Source of the DNA: Datisca glomerata
Taxonomy: Eukaryota; Streptophyta; Magnoliopsida; Cucurbitales; Datiscaceae
Reading direction: 5' to 3'
Assembly (NCBI GenBank): GCA_003255025.1
Contig: QANY01006259.1
Location: forward strand, 1,989,023 to 2,053,022
DNA: 64,000 bases
Below the pieces are notes generated by a model. The model made no database searches. It saw only the letters and a list, made by a program, of their open reading frames with translations, and was not told the origin of the DNA. Made by a program: the position numbers and the translations under genes. Below are positions 22,213-34,393 of the stretch, piece by piece. Each line of letters opens with the position of its first letter. The stretch's first letter is position 1.

Positions 22213-24732
22213 ATGCCAATGGTAGTTTTATGTTACATGAATGGTAATGTCGTAATCGGTGCAAATGGAGTTTCTTATGATCAACCTTCAACAATGAGAA
22301 TTGTAATTCATAAGAAGATTACTTTTAACGAGCTATATAATTGACCGTCTACATTAAAACTTGAACATAGTTTATCGTTATCCACTTACTCTTGGTGCTG
22401 GGTCATTCAACTATGTGGAATTTCTGATACGGGATGATAACGATGCTCATGTGATGTTTACTATTGTGCTTCAAGTTCCTTCACCAAATACAATGAGTTA
22501 TATTAAACCAAAAATTCTAGAGATGTAGGAGGTCCTAGCATAAACTTGTATAGTGACAATATGTGTGGTGGAGTTGAGGTACACGATAATGCAGCAATTT
22601 CTTCTCCATTCCATCACAATGACATGTATCCTACAGTGCAAGAAAATATACCTAGTAGTAGTTATTTGCCACATGAAGATGCAGATTCTCATGACGTTCA
22701 CTTGAATCCATCTAGCCCTCCATGTAGCTTCTTCTTGGTAGAGTTTGAGGAGATAAATGCTTGTAACGTTATTGATGAAGATGATGACCAAGTTGAAGAG
22801 GATGATGTTGTGAATCCCTCAGCTGAAATACTTCAGCATGAATTCTCTTCACCATTCCTTGCTCAGTTGGATTGGGATTCGTAAATGCAAAATTAGATTA
22901 GATACCCATCCGATGTACTGGGATATGGAATGAAACAAATGAATTATACAAAGGTTTACGTTTTGAAAGTAAGGCAGACCTTAAATATACTTTAAAAATA
23001 TACTTGATACTCAGACATCAACATTTTAGTGTGGTCGAGTCATTGCCAAACCTTTGGGTTATAAAATGCAAGAAGTTTAATGAATGTTGTTAATGGAAAG
23101 TTCGTGCGTGTCGTCGAAAATCACATAATATGTTTGAAATAACTCAATACACCGGACCTCACACATGTGTCTATCCAAGATTATCACAAGATCATTCACA
23201 GTTGGACTCAACATTGATTGCACGAGAGTTGCAGGGTGTCGTGAAACGGGATCTAACTACATCTATTGCAGCACTTCATCAGATGGTGAAAAATAAATTT
23301 GGATACAATGTACATTATAGAAAGGTATGTGAAGCTAAACGAACAGCAATTGTTAAAGTGCTTGGTGATTGGGTCAATCTTACCAGCAACTACCAATATT
23401 GTTGAATATGCTTGTGAAGTCGAATCCTGGGACTGTAGTTCATTGAAAAACACATAACATCGGTGAACCAGGTAATGTGATATTCGGATATGTGTTCTGA
23501 TCTTTTGCTGCTGCTATAGAAGAATTCAAATATTGTAGACCAGTTATTCAAATTGACGGCATAATGTTATATGGCAATTATTAGCATAAGTTGTTGATTG
23601 CCACGTTGATTGATTCAAACAGACGTATTTTTCCAATTGCTTATGCTATAGTTGATGAGTAATCCATAAATAGTTGGCCATGATTTTTGTATTGCGTGAG
23701 GCGTTACGTTACGCAAAGGGAGGGACTTGTGTTAATATCTGACCGACATGCTGGTATAAAAGTTGCAACACAAAATTAGCAACTTGGGTGGTCAGAACCA
23801 TTAGGCCATCATCGATATTATTTGAGGCATGTTGCGAGTAACTTTAATGAGAAATACAAGAACAAAGCTCTAAAAAATTTAGTATTTAGAGCAGGAATAC
23901 AACATCAGCAAAGAAAGTTTGAACTCTGCATGGATGAAATGAAGAAAATAAATAGTCGGTGTGTGCACTTCTTTGATAATATTGAAAAGGAAAAATGGAC
24001 TCTAACATTCGATAGTGGAAATCAATATGGTTGGATGACAACAAACGTTGCAGAATCCTTTAACGGTGTACTAAAGGGAGCTCGCATGTTACCAGTTACG
24101 GCTTTGGTTGAACTTACATTTTATTGCAGTGTGAATTGGTTTGAAAAGTAGAGAAGTAAAGCTAGAGATACCTTAGTACGGGGCGAGTGTTTACTGCTTA
24201 TGCTGTTGAGAAGATGAAAACTTAGGAAGCTAGGGCTAATTCACATGAGATCACAATTTTTGACCATGCTAATGAGAGGTTCTAGGTACTCACTGGTCAA
24301 CATCAGAATCACATGTACAAAGGATGAAACAGACAGTATGTGAATTTAAAGGAACGAACATGTACTTGCAACAAGTTGCAATCATTTAGCCTCCCATGTT
24401 CCCATTTGTTAGCAGTGTGCGCACATGCTCGTATTGATAGTTCTCAATTCATTGAACATTATTACCGCTGGTCAGGGCTTGCTGAGTGTAATAAGCCACA
24501 GTTCAACCCTCTTCCACATGAACATTATTGGGAAGTTCCTAACTTTCCAATAGTGCACCCTGATACAACTAGGACGTGGGAGAAAGGTAGACCCAAGTCG
24601 ACTCGTATACGAAATGAGATAGATTGGAGATAGCCAAGTACTCATAGTAAATGTGGACTTTGTCGATAAGAGGGACATAACCGTCGAAATTGTCCTTCTC
24701 GTAATGGAGGACAATCTTCAAATGACTCATAA
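22213..24732 (+). pseudogene. MULE (MuDR-type) transposase pseudogene
   Basis: The N-terminus opens MPMVVLCYMNGNVVIGANG. After an acidic linker, the MuDR N-terminal domain is readable at about 22940-23130 (YKGLRFESKADLKYTLKIY, VVESLPNLWVIKCK). The DDE core follows: QIDGIMLYGNY near 23550 (first Asp), ISDRHAGI near 23735 (second Asp) and HHRYYLRHVASNFN near 23810. The SWIM zinc finger is at 24358-24420 (CTCNKLQSFSLPCSHLLAVC) and a C-terminal CCHC knuckle at 24653-24695 (CGLCR, stop, EGHNRRNC). Frame changes between about 22880 and 24340 and many stops show it is dead. It would cut and insert the element at its terminal repeats. Its placement just before a PMD gene on the same strand suggests both were one transposon. 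Confidence 0.88.
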
Positions 24733-24955
24733 TATTTGACTTAGTACATTTTTATGTAATTCAATGTAATATTTGACTTAGTAAATTTTTATGTAGTTCA
24801 ATGTAATATTTGACTTAGCACATTTTTATGTAATTCAATGTAATATTTGACTTAGTACATTTTTATGTAATTCAATGTAATATTTGACTGAGTATATTTT
24901 TATGTAGTTCAATGTAATATTTGACTTAGTACATTTTATGTAATTCAATATAATC
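24730..24955 (+). repeat. 37-bp tandem array with TTGACT in each unit
   Basis: Six units of about 37 bp, each beginning TAATATTTGACTTAG or a one-base variant and ending AATTCAATG or AGTTCAATG. The array starts at the transposase stop codon and ends about 35 bp before the PMD start codon. Each unit keeps the hexamer TTGACT, which fits the W-box core TTGACY bound by plant WRKY factors. Confidence 0.9.
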
Positions 24956-24990
24956 ATTGTATTACGAACGATACTCATTTTCAGGATATC

Positions 24991-26992
24991 ATGGAACCTA
25001 GACCATAAGATAGCTTGGTGTTGTATTTACAAGATCAACATAGATCCCAACATGTTTGGGACCAAGAGGATTCTCGTGCTTTACATTGTCACTGACATAC
25101 TACAGTTGTTCATCGGAACATGCCACTCCATAGACGTATTATTCCATATTTGATGCGTCTTGGATTTTATGGAGTTGCGAGGGTTGGGTTTATCGCCCTC
25201 GACTGGCACTTGATCACATCTTTTATGGAGAGATGACATCCTAAAACACACACATTTAATATGGCACATGGTGAGTGTACTATCACTCTACAAGATGTGC
25301 AAATACAGCTAGGACTTCCAATCGATGGGATGACGGTAACGGTTAGTGCACATCGAGATTGGCCAAGGATATGTGAAGATTTGTTAAGATTTCAACTAGG
25401 TCCGAGTGATTTACAGGGATCACGTCTACTTATGACGTGTTTGACTGCACATTTCCCCCCGTTATCTGATGATGACAAGCTTTACGTGCAACATTATGCA
25501 CGTGCATATATTCTACAACTTATTGGAGGTATACTTTTTTATGATAAGTCAAACATTAAGGTGCATTTGATGTTCTTGCCTTTACTAGAAGATTTTGTTG
25601 AGGCTGGTCAGTATAGTTGAGGTAGTGCATGCCTTGCATGGTTATATAGGGAGATGTGCAAAGCCAGCCATAAAAATGCTTTTGATATTGCTAGCCCACT
25701 AGTATTACTGTAATTATGGGCATGAGATTGATTTTCATATTTGGCACCAGTGAGGTTGCAACGGGCGAGACATGATAATGTCGGGGAAGATGGACTTCCA
25801 ACGCCAGCTCCTCCTTTGGGTATACGGTAAGTCAACTCATTTGATTATTATATATGTATGTTATCATTTACATGTGTTTAATTGTACAATTTATCTCATA
25901 GATGGAAAGATGTTTTTAGTCTCACAGAGAGCTCCACAGATGTTCTTGAAGTGTATCGATTTGCATTAGATAGACAAAATCTAGATCATGTAATACTATG
26001 CTTTTTATTTATAACATAGGTAATACTTGGGTTTTGTCATATTATTTATATTATGGTTTTTATAGGTTATATGGCAACCTTATAATGATATTATCCATAC
26101 ACTTCCTAAATACTGCATCATGCACGGAGATATATGGTGGTATGTCTCTCCCCTCATTTGCTTTCATATAGTGGAATGGCATCAACCGAATCGTGTTCTA
26201 AGACAATTTGGTATGATTTAACGTGTGCCCGAGCCATGTGATACCAAAAGACGGTTGCATGACATCGACTTAAGGGGGAGAAATGAACTAAATTGGGGCA
26301 TCCAACATCAGGCATACATTGAGCGATGGGATGAGCGTAGGATAAACATTGCTGAGGGGCACGTGGATGAACATGGATATGACAACTCATACATGTTATG
26401 GTATTAGAGAATCACACGGTGATACATAACTTAAGAGGGAGCGTTATATGATTTAATGGTAAACTTTTTATTAATTTATGTAATTAATAGGCTTATATGG
26501 TCATTTAATAAGTAACTTATATAATGTTTTTTTTATCTATGCACACGAAGAGTCTAGATAATATTAACAATTTGACACTTGATGATACTGAATCGTCTTG
26601 GATGATGCCTCGAATCATTTATGTCTCAGCAAGAGCCATACACGCCGTCGGTCTTTCATACATTTGGAGGTGAGTCAGTGACTCAACTTGGTTTTACTTC
26701 TGAACCATTTCATCAACCTCAACGACGTAGAGGAGAACGAGCTAGTACTCCTGGAGGAGGAGGTAGAAGACGTGCTCGAAACTCACATATTGTGGAAGAT
26801 GCTCCTATTGTGGATGAAGACCCACATATTGTAGAGGAAGACCCACCACTTATTGTAGAGGAAAAAAGTGTAGCAGCAGCTATTATGGAGGAAGGTCCAT
26901 CATCACAAGTAACTGAACTACAAACATATGAAATGATTTTGGAGGAAGGTCCCCGTTTGGCAAGTGTGGACAATCTTTCAGTAATGATTTAG
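24991..26992 (+). pseudogene. Plant mobile domain (PMD) gene, MAIN/MAIL1-like, degenerate
   Basis: The ATG is at 24991 (MEPRP). The PMD (aminotransferase-like) domain runs from about 25120 (MPLHRRIIPYLMRLGFYGVA) through 25261 (GECTITLQDVQIQLGLPIDG) to about 26200. Two introns are recognisable by GT-AG borders and frame: about 25828-25901 (after PPLGI) and about 25990-26065 (after QNLDH). From 24991 to about 26459 one frame continues, interrupted almost only by stops at positions where relatives have Trp, Gln or Arg (for example 25618 and around 25710-25730). The C-terminal exon (26621-26992) is acidic, with IVEEDP-type repeats and an Arg-rich segment (RRRGERA). In Arabidopsis, PMD proteins MAIN and MAIL1 act in silencing and genome integrity, while other PMDs are carried by transposons. 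It is likely MULE cargo. Confidence 0.82.
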
Positions 26993-28379
26993 TAATTAAA
27001 TTAGAAGAAATTATAAAATTCACTAGTTTTAGATGGCAATTCTACATAAATATCATTTATTTTTTAAAATTATATGCATGACCTTTTTTTAACACATGAT
27101 ATTTTCATTCATTTTTTTAAGTTTTTTTTTCTTTTTTGCTCTCATCTTCCTCGAAGGTGAGAGATATGATGTCTATGGTTTTAAATAGTCATCGTCGTTC
27201 GTTGCCTTTCTACCCTATCTTCCTCGCCGCTCCCTGCTCATCGGTGACCTCCCTTCGCAGACAAAAAATGGTTGTTTTTCAGCGTGTTTTCCTTCGTCGC
27301 TCGCTATTCTTCTTTTTCTACGTGTTTCCTTCGTAGCAACGATGAAGATGACGTTGCTAAGTTTTAAATATTTGTTGTGTTGAGCAAAATGTAATGCACT
27401 GTTAGAGTTTCTTTCTTGGCTCTGAGGATTTTTTCTGGATTAGTGATTGGATTTGAGGTTTTGCTGGATTTTTTACGAAGGTCTTTCTGGTTTTTTTGTT
27501 CTTTTCTGGATTGCTTTATGCGCGATATCAATTTTTTTCGGACATTGTTCTACATGATGGTATATAAATTAGATATCATATGTATCTAACTTATATACAT
27601 TCAAGAGTGTTCAATGTATTACATTACTCTAGTGTTCATAAATAAAAATAAATCATTATTTAAATTAAATATCATAATTTATACACATTACGCATAACGA
27701 GTTTAAATGGTATTCAATATTTCATATTAGTATGATATTCATAGTCAAAAGCAAACCAATATCTAAATTTATATATCATACGCATAACCGATTTTCTTCC
27801 CTTCCATTAAACGTCACGTTTCATTAAAACTACAGTCACGCATGAGCCGCTGCACGCGTACTGTAGCGCGTGTTTTAGGCCATTTTTCATTCAGGGCCAA
27901 ATGGTAAATGGCTTGCCATTTACCATTGCCACATGGCTGCCCGCCCATTCTTGTAATTAAGAATTTGGGCTGTCATTTTGCTACACAAATGACCAATTGT
28001 ATAGTTCTCCCATTAAATTATCATATTTATTTATTAATTTTTTTTTGAAAAAAAGAACCAATTGAAAAATCAAATCGAATAAATATGTCAAGTTGTTGAA
28101 ATCAATTAGGTACTTTTATTATAAAACTAGTCAAACATTATATGCATTGCACGTGATGAAACAAATTAAATATTTAATTATTATAGAAGAAATAAACAAT
28201 TGCAAATTACATATCATATCAAACAATATTTTAAGTGAAAATTTGTGGATTGTTGAGCAACTAATGGATAAAAAGCTTATACAGATACATAATTTCAACA
28301 AACTTTTCGTTACATAATAAATCATAAATGTAATTTGAAGAACAAAAAGATGCATTTCATAAAGTGATGACAATTTCAC
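26993..28379. other. Gene-free AT-rich spacer
   Basis: No coding region was recognised. It contains a 28-bp perfect palindrome at 27900-27927 (AATGGTAAATGGC, two bases, then its complement). A GC-rich patch lies at 27820-27960. The right end of the MULE may be here. Confidence 0.55.
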
Positions 28380-28758
28380 TGTAAAGGATTTGTTCCTCAC
28401 ACTCGGAAATAAAGAGAAAAGAGAATGACAATGATGATGGTATGAACTATTTTTATTTGGTTTATATTGAATGAGTTATGTTTACAATCAACCACTATTT
28501 ATAAGCATTTCTTTGATTTATGTAATCTAATCAAATCCCTCTAAGAACGTGCTTATCATCATATTCCTAGGGTCACCTGAATATTCTCCTAGGATTGTGT
28601 TCATTAGTTTCAACTATCAAGTCAGCTCCAACCGTTAGATCAAAACAACGGTCGTGATTTAGCTTTCCCGTTTTGCCGCGGTTAGAGTCTCTCAACTTTC
28701 TTCTTATTGATCCTCCTTTATACACGTGGTTAGACAAAGACTTTATGCATGTTCATTT
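28380..28758 (-). repeat. LTR of a Tat-type gypsy element (copy B, 3' side)
   Basis: This is the reverse-complement homologue of 630-1001, with the same CCACGTGTATAAAGGAGG core (28710-28727) and a TATA-like box. The minus-strand 3' terminus ends CTTTACA at 28380. The 5' part of this LTR is cut at 28758, where an unrelated LTR begins with TGTTGGGGG. Confidence 0.7.
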
Positions 28759-29875
28759 TGTTGGGGGTTATGCCCTCAAAGCATGTGTATTGACATTTTG
28801 ATATGAAATTTAAAGAGGATTACATTTTTCTTATAATTGTTCTTTAAAATTATTGTTGAATAATTTATATACATATCTGAAAATTTCATATTCATTCATG
28901 AGACTATGATCTTATATTAGTACGAGAGGATTAAGATCATAAATAATGAATAAAATTGTCAGCAACATATTAAAGTATGAGATCTTTAATGAATAGTTGC
29001 TAGTACGGTTCACTACGCATTATGAATGTGTGTGATGTAGATCCAGATCATTGATGTAGATAAACATCTTAGTGAATGTACTTTATATAATAAGATTATA
29101 TATGACAAGACCGATGTGAATTAAATTTTTTATTAACGTGTTGTTTATCATAAAGATTTAATTCACATCATAAAGATTATATATGACAGAACCGATGTGA
29201 ATTAATATCTTTATTAACATGCAAGTAAGGATTATGGGTCCATGATCCCCAAGTCACATTTATACTACATTGTCTAGAGTGTGAATATTTCAGGACATGA
29301 GATAAGGACTGACTTACAAAAGGAATTTTTATTTTTGGGGCAAGTACATAATTATGAGATAATTATGTGTGATTAATTAATTAAGAATTAGTTAATTGAA
29401 TTATTTATATATTTAAATATAATTTTCAGAAATTATATATATATAATTATAGACTTTTTTCATTATCGATAAGTGACACATAATATCTAATTTATGAAAT
29501 TAGATAATTAAATTATTATTAGATAATAATTTAAATCAATTAAATCTGTTATTTGTGAAATAAGATATAAGTTAGTTGATAGGGATAATCATATATGTTA
29601 ATTTTGAATTAACTGATATCTAGATAATTATCTAATTAAAATAAATATTTAATTCATAGTAATTATCACGTGTCAATCACTGATAGGGTATCAGAAATTG
29701 ACATGGACTACTGTGGTGTCACGTGACACTACAGTAGTGAGGGTGTAACACTGTAGTGCCATATGGCACTATAGTGGTGTCGTGAGGCACAATGCTGGCT
29801 CACAGCACAATGCAGTGCCATGTTGCCCAACGTGTTTCTCGCGCCCTGGGTTCGATTCCCAGGGCATACATATGT
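28759..29875 (+). mobile_element. LTR-family copy 2 (related to 10014 and 37727)
   Basis: It begins TGTTGGGGGTTATGCCCTC, matching 10014 onward almost base for base over about 350 bp, and then matches the inverted copy at 37727-39640 further in (TAATTCATAGTAATTATCACGTG region near 29650). It contains a near-perfect palindrome at 29749-29774 and ends near a GGGTTCGATTCCC hairpin at 29842-29865. The right edge is uncertain because the match to the other copies is lost by about 29830. It truncates the gypsy LTR at 28758. Confidence 0.65.
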
Positions 29876-30327
29876 GCTTTTTTTGTTTTTTTAATACCAA
29901 CTTTATTATTCTCTTTGATTAATAAATCTTAGGAGCTAAAATCTAATTATATGATTTTTTAATGAGAAATATGTGTTGATGTTATCTAGAAATTGATTAT
30001 GGTATGTTAATAAATAATTATTCTAATTTTTCATTTTATATGATCGAAAATTGTTTTCCAAAATAGAGTACCAAAATACTGAAATATTCGAAATGTTCTA
30101 TTTTTTCATGAAACTGAAACAACCACCAAAACAGATTCGCTATTATGCAGCACATATTTGGCTTTTTTCGCTTTCGGGCATTTTAGATATAGACCTGAAA
30201 AAGGCATTTTATATATTATCCCTTTATTTAAAGAATACCTGGCACTTTGTGCTGAATTTTTCTTCCCATATGTTTATCTTCAGGTAATTCTCCTTTTGCT
30301 AGCTAATGGATTATATCATCCTACCAG
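29876..30327. other. Unassigned spacer within gypsy copy B
   Basis: AT-rich sequence between the LTR copy and the RNase H of gypsy B. An open frame of 78 codons on the plus strand (30051-30287) has no recognisable domain. The gypsy integrase, expected here on the minus strand, is absent. Confidence 0.45.
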
Positions 30328-31349
30328 TTAGTTTTTACCTTGGCTTCTACGCCCATTTTGTAATAGGAATTTTATACTTGGCTCCTCGAGAAATTCCGCA
30401 GGCACGTTTCTTTTGTAGGAGAGTTGTAGTGATGATCTCAAGTTTGCCAATGCATCTACGTGACCGTTTTCAACTATTGGTATCTGGTGGATCTCATAGT
30501 TTTTCAGCAGATCCAATAGAGCTTTAGCCTGTGGCAAATATTCTATCATCTTCGTATCTTTTGCTGCAAAATCTCTCATTACATGTTTCACGATTAACAT
30601 GGAATCACAAAATATTTTCACCTCCATTACTTTGAGTTCCATTAACATATTGACTTCTGCTATCAAGGCTTCATATTCCGCTTCATTGTTTGATCATTAA
30701 ACCTAAAGAGATAGAGTGCTCAAGAGTTTCTTCAAACGGAGTTTGCACCACTATTCTCGCACCGGACCATTTATTATTAGAGGCCCCATCAACGAACAGT
30801 TTCCAGGATCCGTTCTCTATTTTCGTTTGAAACCCTTTATTTCTGTCTTCTTCACCCCAAGTGAAGTTTGCTACAAAGTCAGCCAGTCCTTTGATCGACG
30901 TTCTTGGTTCATATCGAATTTCATACTGACCAAGTTCAATTTCCCTTTTTTCCACTCTTCCCCTTACTTCTGGTGAGTGCAACAGACTTCTAACGTACTT
31001 TTATGTTATGAGCTTGGAAGTAAGGACTCAGCTTCCTTGCGACGACTACAATGACCAATACCAATTTTTCTATCCTCTTGTATCTAACTTTGGCCGCCAC
31101 TAAACTCTTATTTATGAAATAAATGGGGTTTTTCTTCCTCTCTTCCTTATCAAAATGACACTCACCGCCATTTGTGATACTACCACGTACATAAGCAATT
31201 CTTCACCAGGAAGTTGCTTCAAAAGCAACAACGGATTTATCAGGTACTCCTTGATCTTTTTGAAAGCGTCTTCGCACTCCTCATCCCAGCTGTCAATAAA
31301 ATTATTCTTTAGTTTCACGAAGAACAGCTTGCACTTATTCGTTGACCTT

Positions 31350-31686
31350 GAAAGATCTTTGATCATAACTACCAATTTTAACCAGCATATTGTCCACATA
31401 AACTTCCATTGCTGCCAATTTTCCCGTCAGACTTTGCACTTCCTTACAGGTTTTGGGGGATTTCATCTCCATGATGACCTTCACTTGCTCTGGGTTGACT
31501 TTAATTCCCCATTCTATTACTAATTGCCCCTGAAATTTTCCCGCTGCCACTCCAGAAGTGCACTTTTCTGAGTTGAGTTTCCTGGTGCTTTTTCGTAGGA
31601 TTGAAAAGGCCTCATCAAGATCTTTGATGTGAACTTACTATTTACTGCTTTTAACCAGCATATTGTCCACATAAACTTCCACTGCT
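31350..31686 (-). repeat. Duplicated RT motif C inside gypsy copy B
   Basis: The 38-bp stretch 31376-31413 repeats 31649-31686 with one mismatch, and both are preceded on the plus strand by AAGATCTTTGAT, so the duplicated unit is about 65 bp. The copy at 31376-31413 interrupts the region downstream of LTGKLAA, so the element encodes the YVDN segment twice. Confidence 0.85.
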
Positions 31687-32446
31687 CTTCCGATTTACTT
31701 GCCAAAGATCTTGTTCATGAGCCTCTGGTAAGTTGCATCTGCATTTTTCAAGCCAAATGGGGCTTTACTTTATAATAGAAAATACCTTGTTTAGTGACAA
31801 AATGGAGTCTTTTCTTTATCAGGATGTGACATTTTCACCTAATTATATCCTGAATAGGCATCCATGAAGCTGATGATTTCATGTCCTGAGGTTGCATCTA
31901 CCATTTGGTCTATCCTTGGCAATAGATAATCATCTTTTGGGAAGGCTTTGTTTAGATCGGTGAAGTCAACACAGATCCTCCATTTCCCGTTCTTCTTTTT
32001 CACCATAACACGTTCGCATACCATTTTAGGTAGTCTACCTCCTGGATAAAGTTGGCCCTTAAAATCTTTTCCACTTCTTATTTGATTGTCACGTTTTGTT
32101 CTGGGGTGAATCTTCTTTTATGTTGTTTCACTGGTTTCATAGCGGGATTCATATTTAACTTATGACATATTATATCTTCTGGAATACCAAGAATTTCTTG
32201 TGTCGTACTCGTGAAGATGTCCTCGTTCTTTCGTAGAAAGTCTTTTAACCTTTCTTTTTTAGCTTCTTCAAGTTGGGCCCTGATGTTGGTTGTCTTTTGA
32301 GTTCCTTCCTCGGGGTACACAAGTTCAATGACTTTTCCCGCTTCGTACCTCAGGTTGGACGGATCATCTTGTCGGTCCTCCATTGATTGCTATTGTTCCG
32401 TTGCCTCCGCCTTCTTACCATCTGGCTTCTTTTCTGTTGTTGTTTA

Positions 32447-34393
32447 TGTTGGGACCGGTTGGTTTGAAAATTAATTAAAAACAAGTTTGAACCACGAACG
32501 CTTCGTGAGTGAAATATTAAATTTTTTCCAATTAACTTATTTAATGAAATTAAATAACTTAAAACTAAATAAGGTGCGATTATAGATATACGACATTAAA
32601 CGAGAAAATAAGATTAGAAACAATTTTTTCACCTATACTTTGTATCTGAGAATTTCAGAATTGGCGGAATTCCTTCGAGCATTCTTTGTGTTCTTCAAGC
32701 TTTGGGATCCAAATCTTGCACTTGAACTCTAAGAACGATTTGTGAATTTCATCCACCAACAACTACCTGTTAATTTTAAAAATATATCTCAAAAGAATTT
32801 TGTGTAGGAATTTGTGCGTGAGCTCTCAAAATGATTGAGGAAGAAAAATAAAAATTTTTCTCCTACAATATAATTTTCGGCGGCAACAGGGAAGGAGAGG
32901 AAAACGTTTTTCTCCTTTTGCTTTGTTAACAAGTAACTGTATCTTATCCAAGATCTATCTGTAATCAGATCGCTATTAGATGTTGATAGAATGTAATTTT
33001 TTATATTTACAAATATACCCATATATTTTTTTTAATTTTCAAAAATTCACCATATATATTCATAATTGCTGAAAATTTCAATATTCCCTAGCGTTTGAGT
33101 TGTATCAAAATTCATCAATCCAATTGATAAATTAATTTATCATTATCAATTAATCAATTAATTAATTTTTTATTTACTAATTATCCAATAATTAAAAAAT
33201 AGTTAACCAATTAATTTTAATACATATAATCACACTTAACTAATTAAGTGACATCACCCATCACATATAAGTGTAGGAAATATGCCTTCGCACCAAAACA
33301 TATTTTAATCTAATTTACTTTGTTTCTCTATTTTTGTTCTCATGAGCTATTTCTGAGATCGAATGGACCCACATGAAAAAAAGCTAAGGAATCAAATACC
33401 CATGAATTTTTCTCCATAAATTCCCGACTTATTTAATCATAACATCGTACGACTCCACTATAGGTTCCATGCCGAATCAACTTTCGATTCATGCGCGCTA
33501 TATTTTTTGTTGGTATAAATAAACCCTCTTACTTTCACGATCCACATAATATTTTAACATAATACCCATCTTGAATATCAATAACAAGAGTGAAATATAA
33601 AATTATCATTTTACCCCACTTGTTATTATTTCCTTAACTCTTTTATTGACTGTGAATAAGAAAAACATAATAGTGAATTGTCTCGTACAATTCACAAGTC
33701 TTAATCAATGACTTAATTCATTGAATACGTGGCTAGATTAATTTATTCACACAACCATCAATAAAACATTAGGTAATATTGTTGCTTTCGTAATCGAACC
33801 ACAAATTTCCATATATGTGAATCACGTAACTCCTACTTAATTGAATTACAATCTCAACAGTTGAGGTATTGCCCACCAAATCAAACTCACTCATATGACA
33901 TATCAAAGATTACAACTAACAAAGTCAAGCTACGTATTCACCTCCTGATTAAGGCAATTACAAAAATACTCATAAGGTGTAACAATTAGATTAGAGCTTG
34001 GTAAACGATTTTGGGCCCTAAACTAATTTATTACCGGTCTATTCAACATGTCCATAACATGTCTAGGTTAACTGGTTGAGTTTCCACTCTCATGCCCCAA
34101 GACTGGCATCCATTGATTCAACCTAACAGTCGTAATTGGATTTGATTGCCCAATCGATCCTAAGATTGCGAATATCATTCTAAACTTTCTCAGAAGAGTT
34201 CGTCTGGAGACGCTTCTGTCTTCACTCTTCGTTCATTGATGAAAGTTCTAAGACTTGAGTAATTTATAAACACATTTTAATTTAAAATAAAATTTTCAAT
34301 GTACTCATAAGAATTCAATAATACTAATGTCTGAGAAATAACTAAATACAAATAAATAGTTATAACACGTTACTTTATGGACATATTCTAACA
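32447..34393 (-). mobile_element. ~1.95-kb LTR inserted in gypsy copy B
   Basis: On the minus strand it starts TGTTAGAATATGTCC and ends GGTCCCAACA, a good TG...CA pair. It separates the protease-RT spacer of gypsy B (ALEFARQ on one side, RT leader on the other). It is homologous to 48797-49796 (for example GAATGGACCCACATGAA at about 33361 and 49617, and GATTCATGCGCG at about 33487 and 49742). The 5-bp flanks (CAAAT and TAAAC on the minus strand) do not match, so the ends or the solo-LTR reading need checking. No internal domain was seen. Confidence 0.65.

Noticed and set aside
29842..29865. tRNA gene
   Set aside because: Only a T-arm is present; no acceptor, D or anticodon arm can be folded upstream.
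30051..30287. 78-codon plus-strand frame
   Set aside because: No recognisable motif; biased by AT-rich sequence.
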